Assembly: GCA_009377445.1 (NCBI GenBank)
Contig: WHUA01000001.1
Location: 966,725 to 1,030,724, forward strand
Length of the DNA stretch: 64,000 nucleotides
Source of the DNA: Alphaproteobacteria bacterium
Lineage (GTDB): Bacteria; Pseudomonadota; Alphaproteobacteria; UBA8366
Direction: 5' to 3'
The position numbers and the translations under genes are program-made. Shown here piece after piece: positions 48,857 through 57,512 of the stretch. How positions within the stretch are numbered: position 1 is the first letter of the stretch; each line of letters starts with the position of its first letter. A model generated the notes under the pieces. That model did no database searches, had not been told where the DNA came from, and saw only the letters and a list, made by a program, of their open reading frames with translations.

Positions 48857-50329
48857 TCAGCGGGTGTAGCGCGTCGCGATGACGGGGTCCCGCTCTTCGA
48901 GAAGGCAGCGTTCGGGAAAAGCGATGGTGACGCAGGTTCCCTTGCCGAGCACGCTTTCGATCGAAAGCGTTCCGCCGTGCAGCTCCGTCAGCATCCGTGC
49001 CAGCGGCAGGCCCAGCCGCGGCCCGTACGAGGCATTGGCATAGGGCGAATCGACCTTGTTGAACGGCACCAGCACCCGTCCGATATCTTCCGGCGCCATG
49101 CCGATGCCCGTGTCGGTTACGGCGACCTCGAACGTTCCGGTGCGGCGCCACCTCGCGGCGATTTCGATTGAGCCATGCGGCGGCGTGAACTTGCGCGCAT
49201 TGGACAGCAGCTCCGTCAGCACCCGGCGAATGCGCTGCTCGTCGACAAGAAGCATGACCGGCACGTTGGGCAGGTTCGCACGAATCGGGGCGCGCGGTCC
49301 GTCGGTCATGCTGTCGGCCAGCCGGACGGCGCCGCCGGCGAGGTCCGTGATGCTGACCCCCGAGAGGTTCAGCTTGATCCTGCCGTTGTCGATGCGCGCC
49401 ATCTCCAGCACGTTGTCGACGATATCCAGCAGATGGCGGCCGCTCTTCCAGATGTCCTCCAGATAGGTCAGGTATTTCGGCGAGCCGATCGCACCGAATG
49501 GCTGCAGCCGAATGGTTTCGGCGAATCCCAGTATGGCGTTCAGCGGCGTGCGAAGCTCGTGGCTCATGTTGGCGAGCAACGCGGACTTGGCGCGGCTTGC
49601 TTCTTCCGCGGCTACCGTCGACTCGGTCAAGCGCAACTGTTCGGCGTGGGTGTCGGTGATTATCCGGTCGCGATGACGAATCAGATTCAGCCCGATCTCG
49701 AACAGCAGGAGAAATGTAAGCGCGACCACGGCGAGCTGAAGCATGCCGGCATTGCGGAGCTGCGCGGCGGTTTCGGTGACGTCGGTGTAGATTTCGAAAA
49801 CGCCTTCGATCTCACCCTCCGTATTGAGAATCGGAACGTAGCTCGACAGGATGTGGCGGTCGTATACTTCGCCTTCGATGGCGCTGAACCTCTCGCGCGG
49901 GCCGGCGATGCTGGCGACTTCCCCGTTCCTTGCGGCGACGAATCCGGGGTAGGTCGCCTTCATCTCGCCGATCTGCGAGGGCTCGGTGGAGAAGACCGTC
50001 AAGCCGCTCAGGTCGAAGATCTTGACCTTGAGGAGCGGAACGTTCTCGGCCATCTCGGTGGTTCGCGCCCGGGTCGCCGCGATTATCTCATGCGTCTTCA
50101 GCTTATCGAGCGGGAGCTTATAGGCCGTGGCGACGAAGTCGCTGATATCCGGCCAGATGATGTTGGAGAAGACGCGCGCTAGCAGGATGTTGTTGCGCTC
50201 GTTGAGGGTATTGAGGTCGCGCGTGACGAGGAAATGGTGCACGAAGGCGAGCGCCGCGCCGGCCACCGCGATGAGCAATGCGCCCGCCACGGCATACCGC
50301 ATGGATCCAGACTGTCTGCCCGGCTTCAT
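48857..50329 (-). CDS. Membrane sensor histidine kinase
   Basis: Two TM helices bounding a periplasmic sensor; H-box SRAKSALLANMSHELRTPLNAILGFAETI; N-box LTELLSNARKFTPPHG; VTDTGIGMAPED. Confidence 0.93.
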   Translation of the reverse strand: MKPGRQSGSMRYAVAGALLIAVAGAALAFVHHFLVTRDLNTLNERNNILLARVFSNIIWPDISDFVATAYKLPLDKLKTHEIIAATRARTTEMAENVPLLKVKIFDLSGLTVFSTEPSQIGEMKATYPGFVAARNGEVASIAGPRERFSAIEGEVYDRHILSSYVPILNTEGEIEGVFEIYTDVTETAAQLRNAGMLQLAVVALTFLLLFEIGLNLIRHRDRIITDTHAEQLRLTESTVAAEEASRAKSALLANMSHELRTPLNAILGFAETIRLQPFGAIGSPKYLTYLEDIWKSGRHLLDIVDNVLEMARIDNGRIKLNLSGVSITDLAGGAVRLADSMTDGPRAPIRANLPNVPVMLLVDEQRIRRVLTELLSNARKFTPPHGSIEIAARWRRTGTFEVAVTDTGIGMAPEDIGRVLVPFNKVDSPYANASYGPRLGLPLARMLTELHGGTLSIESVLGKGTCVTIAFPERCLLEERDPVIATRYTR

Positions 50330-50424
50330 ATTCGGGACCGCCGCTCTTCCGTCCAGCGCGCCATCCCGGATGTTAACCAGAACACCTTAATCGCCTGTTA
50401 AGGCCGAAGGGTAGCCGGAAGGGG

Positions 50425-52317
50425 TCAGCCCGCCTTGCCGCCGGCAGCGGCGATGGGAAGAACCGCATGGGACGGCCGCGTGCGGTCCATGTAGACGCTG
50501 TTCGTGGCGATGCGGGTTCGTCTGGCCATCCCCTCCGGCTCGCCGGTATTCGGATTGACGTCGAAATGCGGGAAGTTGCTGCTGGAGATGTCGAGGCGGA
50601 TGCGGTGGCCCGCCTTGAACAGGTTGCTGGTGGGAAACGCCTCGATGGTAATCTGGTATACATTACCCGGCTCCATCATCTCCGGCCGTTCCCACGCGTT
50701 CCGGTAACGGCAGCGCATGATGCCGCTTGTCACATTCATCGCATAGCCGCGCGGGTAGTCGCCGCTGGGCGGGTACACGTCGATCAGTTTCGCCGTGAAG
50801 TCGGTATCGGGACAGTCGGATGATATCCAGAGCTCGGCCCGGACCGGCCCGGTGACTTCGACATCCTGGGCCAGGGGCGCCGTCTCGAACACCAGCACGT
50901 CCGGCCGCGACGCGAGCGGCAGATAGGGCGGCTTGCAGCCGAAGAACTGCGGCGCCTCCCGTTGATCGTAGGCGCCGCCTTCCATCAGCGGCGATCCCGA
51001 CGAGATCGCGCCGCCGATCGTCGGAACCGGGTTGTTCGGGTCGTAGTCGAAGGACAGCGCCGCCTCGTCCGCGTCCGGCTTCCCGGGCCGCAGCCCGCCG
51101 TCGCCGTGCAGGTAATATTCGGTGAAGCGTGTGTCCGGCAGCGGCCAGTCGGCTGCCTCCCGCCAGCTTCCGCCGTGATCCAGCCGGCCGTCCGCGTTCC
51201 GTCGTCCCGAGCCGCCGCCCATGACGAAGTAGCGCACGGCAGGCTCGCGATCGACGCCGTTCTCGACGCCCTTGAGCCAGCGGTCGAACCACCGGAGCCG
51301 AAGCGCCAGGAAATCCTCCGCCAGGGTGCCGTCCATCACCGCATCCCGGCCGAAGTCGACGTCGCCGGCGAAGCTCTTGACCCGGTCGCCATGGGTCCAG
51401 GGGCCGAGGATCAGGCGGACCGGCCCTTTCTTGCGCCGGGACAGGCCGAGATAGTTCTCCGTCGCCGTGCGCGGATAGGGGTCGTACCAGCTCGACATGT
51501 GCACCATCGGCACATCGGAGTATTGGTCGAAGTATCCGGCGCCGTAAATGCCCGCTTTCTTCCAGTACTCGCCGAAAGCGCCCGCGGTCCATTGCTCGAA
51601 CAAATATGTCTCGTATTCCGGCGCCCAGCGGAGCGGCGAATGGCCCGGGCGCCACGGCATGCGGGTGAACCAGTCGCGGATATCCTCGCCCTCGAGCGCG
51701 GCGAGGGCGACGCTGTCGCCGGCGGCGGCTGCGGCATTGACCGCCTGACGGTAGGCCCAGGTCGCCTGCTTCAGCTCGAACGCGCCGCCCTGGCGGATGC
51801 CGCTCTGGTAAGCGTCGGAGAAGCCGCCGGAATCGAGAAACATGCAGGCGAGGCCCGGCGGGTCGAGGCAGGCGAGCGCCGCCTGCGTGTGTGCCGCATA
51901 GGACAGTCCCATGGTGCCGACCTTGCCGTTGCACCAGGGTTGCCGGACGATCCATTCCAGCGTGTCGTAACCGTCCGCGGCGTCGTCCAGGTACTTGGTG
52001 AATCCGCCTTCGGAGTTGTAGCGGCCGCGGCAGTCCTGGTAGACGACGACATAGCCATGGCGCACGAAATACTCGGCGACTTCCGGCCGCGCGAAGGACT
52101 TTGCTGCGCCGAACCGCAGCTCCGAGCGCGATACGGCGGTCTTGTCGTAGGGCGTGCGCTCCAGGATGACGGGAAAGGCGCCGTCGGCGGCCTTGCCGCG
52201 CTGCCCCGGGCGGTAGACGTCGGTTGCGAGGCGCACGCCGTCGCGCACCGGCACCATCGCGTCCTGCTCGACCACCACGTCGAAGGCGTTCTTTCCACGG
52301 TTCATCGATTCCGGCAT
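50425..52317 (-). CDS. CocE/NonD family hydrolase (X-Pro dipeptidyl-peptidase-like)
   Basis: VPVRDGVRLATDVYRPG...VILERTPYDKTAV...VVYQDCRGRYNSEGGFTKYLDDAADGYDTLEWIVRQPWCNGKVGTMGLSYAAHTQ. Confidence 0.94.
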   Translation of the reverse strand: MPESMNRGKNAFDVVVEQDAMVPVRDGVRLATDVYRPGQRGKAADGAFPVILERTPYDKTAVSRSELRFGAAKSFARPEVAEYFVRHGYVVVYQDCRGRYNSEGGFTKYLDDAADGYDTLEWIVRQPWCNGKVGTMGLSYAAHTQAALACLDPPGLACMFLDSGGFSDAYQSGIRQGGAFELKQATWAYRQAVNAAAAAGDSVALAALEGEDIRDWFTRMPWRPGHSPLRWAPEYETYLFEQWTAGAFGEYWKKAGIYGAGYFDQYSDVPMVHMSSWYDPYPRTATENYLGLSRRKKGPVRLILGPWTHGDRVKSFAGDVDFGRDAVMDGTLAEDFLALRLRWFDRWLKGVENGVDREPAVRYFVMGGGSGRRNADGRLDHGGSWREAADWPLPDTRFTEYYLHGDGGLRPGKPDADEAALSFDYDPNNPVPTIGGAISSGSPLMEGGAYDQREAPQFFGCKPPYLPLASRPDVLVFETAPLAQDVEVTGPVRAELWISSDCPDTDFTAKLIDVYPPSGDYPRGYAMNVTSGIMRCRYRNAWERPEMMEPGNVYQITIEAFPTSNLFKAGHRIRLDISSSNFPHFDVNPNTGEPEGMARRTRIATNSVYMDRTRPSHAVLPIAAAGGKAG

Positions 52318-52480
52318 TGCCTCGGTCCCATGCGCTTCGGTTCTGGCGACCTACTGTAGAGCGGATCATCTGCCGCCGCATCATGCATCGGCGCATGGCG
52401 GAGCCGGTGCGTTTGACGGTCGCATTCCGCAGCGCATACGCTGGCGCCCGCTGCATCGTCGAACGGAAGGGAAGAAGAAC

Positions 52481-53533
52481 ATGGGCAAGAAGATCGTCGT
52501 CCTCGGCGCGGGTGCGATCGGCGGCTATGCGGGCGGGCACATGGCCCGCGGCGGCGAGGACGTGACCCTGATCGACCCTTGGCCCGAGCACGTCAACCGC
52601 ATGAACGCGCATGGCCTGCGCCTCGACGGCGTGACCACGCAGGAGTGCTGCGTCGTGCCGGTCAAGGCGATCCACCTGACCGACGTCCAGGCTTTGTCCA
52701 AGGACCGCCCGGTCGACATCGCCTTCATCTCGGTGAAGTCCTACGACACCGAATGGGCGACCGCGATGATCAAGCAGTATCTCGCGCCGGACGGCTATGT
52801 CGTATCGCTGCAGAATTGCATGAACGAGGAGACGGTGGCCCGCGTCGCCGGTCCCGAGCGGACGGTCGGCTGCATCGCCAGCCTGCTCGCGGCCGAGCTG
52901 ATCGCTCCCGGCCACGTCCAGCGCAACGTGCCGCTGGGCGACGAGGAGCACATCGCGTTCCGGGTCGGCGAGATGCACGGCCGGATCACGCGGCGGGCCC
53001 TGGACGTGGCGGCGCTGATGCGGCACGCCGACACCGCCAAGGCGACCACCAATCTTTGGGGCGAGCGCTGGTCGAAGCTGATTATCAACGGGATGCGCAA
53101 CGGGCTGTCGGCCGCGACCGGCCTGAGCGGCAAGGACCGTGACGGCAATCCCAAGACCCGCGATATCTCGCTCCGGCTCGGCGCGGAGGCGATCCGCGTC
53201 GGCTGGGCGCTCGGCTATCGGCTCGAGAAGATCGCAGGCGTCACGGCGGAAACGCTGGTCGCGGCCGTCGACGGCGGCGGCAAGGCGCGCGCCGAGGTTG
53301 ACGCCGATCTGGACAGGCAGATCGCGCACCGGAGCGACGATCAGCGACCGTCCATGGGCCAGGACATGCGGAAGGGGCGGCGCACCGAGATCGAGCTGAT
53401 CAACGGCCTGATCGCCGCAAAGGGCGACGAGACGGGCATCCCGACGCCGGTCAACAAAGCGCTTGTCGAGGCCGTGAAAAAGGTCGAGCGGGGCGAAGCT
53501 GCCCCGGGCCTCGAGGTCGTCGCGCATATCTGA
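52481..53533 (+). CDS. Ketopantoate reductase family protein (2-dehydropantoate 2-reductase-like)
   Basis: KKIVVLGAGAIGGYAGGHMARGGEDVTLIDPWPEHV...GLQNCMNEE-like region ...NKALVEAVKKVERGE. Confidence 0.88.
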   Translation: MGKKIVVLGAGAIGGYAGGHMARGGEDVTLIDPWPEHVNRMNAHGLRLDGVTTQECCVVPVKAIHLTDVQALSKDRPVDIAFISVKSYDTEWATAMIKQYLAPDGYVVSLQNCMNEETVARVAGPERTVGCIASLLAAELIAPGHVQRNVPLGDEEHIAFRVGEMHGRITRRALDVAALMRHADTAKATTNLWGERWSKLIINGMRNGLSAATGLSGKDRDGNPKTRDISLRLGAEAIRVGWALGYRLEKIAGVTAETLVAAVDGGGKARAEVDADLDRQIAHRSDDQRPSMGQDMRKGRRTEIELINGLIAAKGDETGIPTPVNKALVEAVKKVERGEAAPGLEVVAHI

Positions 53534-53539
53534 AGCGGC

Positions 53540-55072
53540 TCAGCCAGCCTTCGGCTCTTTCTTTCCCGGCAATTCAATCTTCAGGAAGAAGACGAGCGGC
53601 GTGATCAGCAGGACGATGAGCGCCAGCAGCCGAAAATCGTCGAGATAGGCCATGAACTCAGCCTGCCGGTTGAGCTCCTGCTGAAACGCGCTGAGCCCCT
53701 CGACGTTGACGAGGTTCCATCTGTCCGGAAGCGTAAGATGGTGCAGCGTCTCGTTGTAGTGGCTGAGGTTCTCGTTGAGGGCGGCGCGATTCGCCTGCGA
53801 GTAGCGCAGTAGCTGGCTGACCAGGAAGGACACGCCGATGCTGGCGCCGATGCGCCGCGACAGCGACAGGAAGGATGTTCCGTCGGGCCGCAGCTCGGGC
53901 GTCAGCGTCATATAGGCCGCGGCCGTGACCGTGGTCGACATCATGCCGAATCCGACCCCCTGTATGCAGAGCGTGAAGAGCACGGTCCCGTAATCGACAT
54001 CGAGCGTGTAGGTCGACATGTGCCAGAGCGAGAAGGCCATGATGATGAGCGCGACGAACAGGATCGGGCGCGGGCCGATGCGCGCGAACAGCATGCCCGA
54101 GATGATGGACGCGACGAATGTGGTCATGCCGCGCGGTGACATGAGGATGCCCGAGGCGAAGATCGAATAGCCGAGATGCTTCTGCATCATCGCGGGAAAA
54201 ATCCCGAGGAAGCCGAACATGAGCATCGCCAGGACGAAGATGTAGACCATGCCGATCGCGAAATTGCGGTTCTTGAACAAGGTAGGGTCGACGAAGGGAT
54301 TTCGCGTCGTCGTGATGTGAACCACGAAGACATAGAGGGCGGCCGCCGCCACGCCCGCTTCGATCACGATCTCGGTCGAGCCGAACCAGTCCAGGCGCTC
54401 GCCCCGGTCCAGCATGAGCTGAAACGATATGAGCGCCGTGGCGAGGGCGAAGAAGCCGGTGAAGTCGAAGGGACGCGGCGCCAGCTCGGTCTCTCGCACG
54501 AAAAGGGAGATCATGGTGAAGGCGACCGCGCCGGTCGGCAGGTTTATGAAGAACACGTAGCGCCAGGAATAGTATTCCGTGATGTAGCCGCCGAGGAACG
54601 GACCGACGATCAGGCCGACCAGCATGCCGACGTTGAACCAAGCCATCGCCATGCCGTGCCGTTCCCGCGGATAGATGTCGAGCAGGATCTGCTGCGACAA
54701 CGGCACGAGCGCGGCGCCGAACATGCCCTGGAGAAAGCGCGCGGGCACGATCTGCGGAATGCTGTTCGACATCCCCGACATCACCGAAGCGAAGCAGAAA
54801 CCGACGATGGCGATCAGCAGCAGGCGCTTGCGCCCGACCCGGCGGCTGAGCCAGGCGGTGAGCGGCGTGAAGACGCCGACGGCGATCAGGAACGAGGTGA
54901 GAACCCAGGCCACTTCGTCGTGCGCCGCCGAGAACGCCCCCATCATGCTCGGGAGCGCGATGCCGGCGATGAAGGTGTCCATCGACTGCATGCCGGCCGC
55001 GAGGCAGACCGAAATCGTCGTCACCGTGAGTGACGGCGAATAGGTCGGGGCGTCCGCGGTCGCCGTGCTCAT
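53540..55072 (-). CDS. DHA2-family MFS drug transporter (EmrB-like)
   Basis: 14-TM pattern; SMDTFIAGIALPSMMGAFSAAHDEVAWVLTSFLIAVGVFTPLTAWLSRRVGRKRLLL...GPFLGGYITEYYSWRYVFFINLPTGAVA. Confidence 0.94.
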   Translation of the reverse strand: MSTATADAPTYSPSLTVTTISVCLAAGMQSMDTFIAGIALPSMMGAFSAAHDEVAWVLTSFLIAVGVFTPLTAWLSRRVGRKRLLLIAIVGFCFASVMSGMSNSIPQIVPARFLQGMFGAALVPLSQQILLDIYPRERHGMAMAWFNVGMLVGLIVGPFLGGYITEYYSWRYVFFINLPTGAVAFTMISLFVRETELAPRPFDFTGFFALATALISFQLMLDRGERLDWFGSTEIVIEAGVAAAALYVFVVHITTTRNPFVDPTLFKNRNFAIGMVYIFVLAMLMFGFLGIFPAMMQKHLGYSIFASGILMSPRGMTTFVASIISGMLFARIGPRPILFVALIIMAFSLWHMSTYTLDVDYGTVLFTLCIQGVGFGMMSTTVTAAAYMTLTPELRPDGTSFLSLSRRIGASIGVSFLVSQLLRYSQANRAALNENLSHYNETLHHLTLPDRWNLVNVEGLSAFQQELNRQAEFMAYLDDFRLLALIVLLITPLVFFLKIELPGKKEPKAG

Positions 55073-55207
55073 GCAGAACGTGCCAATTCTTCAGTATCGC
55101 CGGCCGGAAGGCGGCGCCAGCGGGATCATCGCCACGGCGATGCCGGTAGGCAAGGCAATGTTCGGCTGCCCGCGCGATGCCAAGCGGCGCGCCGCATTCC
55201 GTGCCGC

Positions 55208-56107
55208 CTAGCGCTTGCCCCATTTCTGATCTTCGACCGTCTGCTCCTCGATCGCGTAGTACTCTTCGAGGCCGATCAGGTCTTCGATCGCCTGGCGCGC
55301 GGCGACGTTGTCCTCATGGGTCATGCCCGTGTACTCGCCGGTCTCCTTCATCTCCCGCATCGCGCGCTGGGCGAAATGAAAGCTCACCAGCAGGAAGAGC
55401 TGGGCATCGATGCAGGCGGCGTACCCCATATCCTCGAGCTGCTTCATCGGATAGATCGGCCTGCCGTCGCGATTGCCCCGGCTCTGCACATAGACGAGCG
55501 GCAGTTTGCATTCCTTCGGCGCTTTCACCGCTTCCTCGTGGTTGCGCGGAAACAGCAGGCCGAGATCGGCGCCCACCTCGGCGGACAGGTTGATGCGCTT
55601 GACCGCCTCGTCGAAGCCTTCGAAGCGGCAGGTGTCGGTCCGCGCGATGACGACGAAATCGGGATCGACCTTGTCGCGCTCGGTGCAGGCCCACCGGATC
55701 TTGTCGATGAACTCTTCCACCGGCACCGCATGCGCCACGTATTTGTGGTAATGCGCGCGCTTGGGATAGAGCTGGTCCTCGATGTGGACGCCGGCCACGC
55801 CGGCCTGGATGAATTCCCGCACGGTGCGGGTGACGTGCAGCGGCTCGCCGAAGCCCGCGCCGGCGTCGCAGACGGTCGGAATGGCGATCGATTTTGCGAC
55901 CGCCCCGGCCGTCTCCACCTGCTCCGTCATGGTGAGAAGCGGCTCACTGACCGCGCGCGATCCGCCGGTGACGTATCCGCCGACATAAACCGCGTCGAAG
56001 CCCATCGCCGCCGCCATGCGCCCACCCAGGGGATAGTAAACCGCAGGCATGTAGGCGAATGGCTTTGCCTTCAGCAATGCGCGCAGCTTGGTCGTCGCTC
56101 GCTCCAT
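55208..56107 (-). CDS. Isocitrate lyase/PEP mutase family protein
   Basis: TIPTVCDAGAGFGEPLHVTRTVREFIQAGVAGVHIEDQLYPKRAHYHK...FVVIARTDTCRFEGFDEAVKRIN; ATG at 56107. Confidence 0.93.
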   Translation of the reverse strand: MERATTKLRALLKAKPFAYMPAVYYPLGGRMAAAMGFDAVYVGGYVTGGSRAVSEPLLTMTEQVETAGAVAKSIAIPTVCDAGAGFGEPLHVTRTVREFIQAGVAGVHIEDQLYPKRAHYHKYVAHAVPVEEFIDKIRWACTERDKVDPDFVVIARTDTCRFEGFDEAVKRINLSAEVGADLGLLFPRNHEEAVKAPKECKLPLVYVQSRGNRDGRPIYPMKQLEDMGYAACIDAQLFLLVSFHFAQRAMREMKETGEYTGMTHEDNVAARQAIEDLIGLEEYYAIEEQTVEDQKWGKR

Positions 56108-56250
56108 GACGGAACCTCTCAGAAATTTGCCGGAGAATCGGATGGCGGGAAAGCATAGCCCAATTTGCTCCCGGCGCGGAAATCGCACAGCAGGCTCAAG
56201 CATTTCCGGTGCCGTTGCGGACGCCGAGGAATGCTCTCTATAGTGCTGCC

Positions 56251-57330
56251 ATGGCGAACATCATGGATCGAGCGCACGGAACGACGCCGGCTGCCGACGA
56301 TCTCTGCCTCGATCCCTATGACATGCTGGCCCATGTGGCGGCGAAGGCGCCGCGCGCGCTCGCCTGGTCGCGGGCGGGCATTGCGGATCCGCGCCGCTGG
56401 CAGGACGCCGCGCGGGTGAAGCTCGCCGAGCTTTCGGGATATGGCCGCTTCGGCGGGCCGCCGCAGGTGTTGCGGCGCGAGGATCGCGGCACCGTCGCGG
56501 GACTTCGCCACGAGAGCCTCTATATCCGTGTCCGCCACGCGCACGACATTCCCGTCCGCGTCATCCGTCCGGGCACGGCGGCCGCGCCGCCCCGCGCGGC
56601 CGTCATCTGCCTGCAGGGCGAGGGCATCGGCATGTGCGCATCCTGGGGCGAGGCGGATAGTGCGAAGGAAGCGGAGGCGGTCCAGTCGGGGTTCGACTTT
56701 GCCCGCGAGGCCGCGGCGCGGGGCCTTGTCGCGGTCTGCATCGAACTGATGGGGGCAGGCGAGCGCCGGCCGCATGACGGCGGCCAGCCAGGCGCGCCGC
56801 TGCGCAGCCTCGCGGTGCACGGCATGCTGCTCGGCCACAGCCTGCTGGGCCAGCACGCGTCCGACGTTTCCACGGCGCTCAACTGGGTATTGGGCCGCGA
56901 CTTCGGGATCGCTGCGGGAGCCGGCCGCATCGCGGTTATCGGCCACAATCTCGGCGGGGCCGCAGGGCTGCTGGCTGCCGCGCTCGATACACGGATCGCG
57001 GCGGTCGCCATGGTCGATCCGCCGCGCCGCTTCCGCGACGCCATTAGGCAGCGCGCGATAACGGCGGAGATGACGATGCCGGGCTTGCTGCGCTGGATGG
57101 ACCTCGACGATGTCCTGCTGCTGTGTGCGCCCCGGCCGGTCGTCATGGGTCCGGCCAAGCCGGGCCCGGCCGCCGATGCGGGCGAACTGATCGCGGGCGG
57201 CCGCCCTTTCTACGAGCTCTTCGAGGCCGGGTCGGCGCTGGCGCAAGCGGAGGGGCTGGCGCCGTTATGGGGCCGCCTGTCCGCTCTTCTGACGGACCCC
57301 GGCGCCGAAACCGGGCCGAAGCGGCCGTGA
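56251..57330 (+). CDS. Alpha/beta hydrolase (acetylesterase-like)
   Basis: AAVICLQGEGIGMCASWGEAD...VLGRDFGIAAGAGRIAVIGHNLGGAAGLLAAALDTRIAAVAMVDPP (GHNLGG nucleophile-elbow position); ATG 56251. Confidence 0.75.
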   Translation: MANIMDRAHGTTPAADDLCLDPYDMLAHVAAKAPRALAWSRAGIADPRRWQDAARVKLAELSGYGRFGGPPQVLRREDRGTVAGLRHESLYIRVRHAHDIPVRVIRPGTAAAPPRAAVICLQGEGIGMCASWGEADSAKEAEAVQSGFDFAREAAARGLVAVCIELMGAGERRPHDGGQPGAPLRSLAVHGMLLGHSLLGQHASDVSTALNWVLGRDFGIAAGAGRIAVIGHNLGGAAGLLAAALDTRIAAVAMVDPPRRFRDAIRQRAITAEMTMPGLLRWMDLDDVLLLCAPRPVVMGPAKPGPAADAGELIAGGRPFYELFEAGSALAQAEGLAPLWGRLSALLTDPGAETGPKRP

Positions 57331-57360
57331 GTGGAACTCGCAACGCCAGCGCCGCGTTTC

Positions 57361-57510
57361 TTTAAATAATGGCAATATAATAATGAGGAGAGATCACAGT
57401 AGTGCAATAAATTAATCTATCTTTAACCATATGAAATAATAAACGAATCCAAATTAATTGAAATATTAATCTAGAATTTATTCTATAAATGAGATAATAC
57501 TTTCGTGAAT
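57361..57510. promoter_or_regulatory. AT-rich intergenic tract upstream of PAS-GGDEF-EAL gene
   Basis: About 22 percent GC over 150 bp by hand count, in an otherwise strongly GC-rich window. Confidence 0.55.
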
Positions 57511-57512
57511 AC

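Noticed and set aside
50663-53527. 954-aa minus-strand ORF spanning the ketopantoate reductase and CocE genes
   Set aside because: No domain recognisable; it is antisense or off-frame to two well-supported genes.
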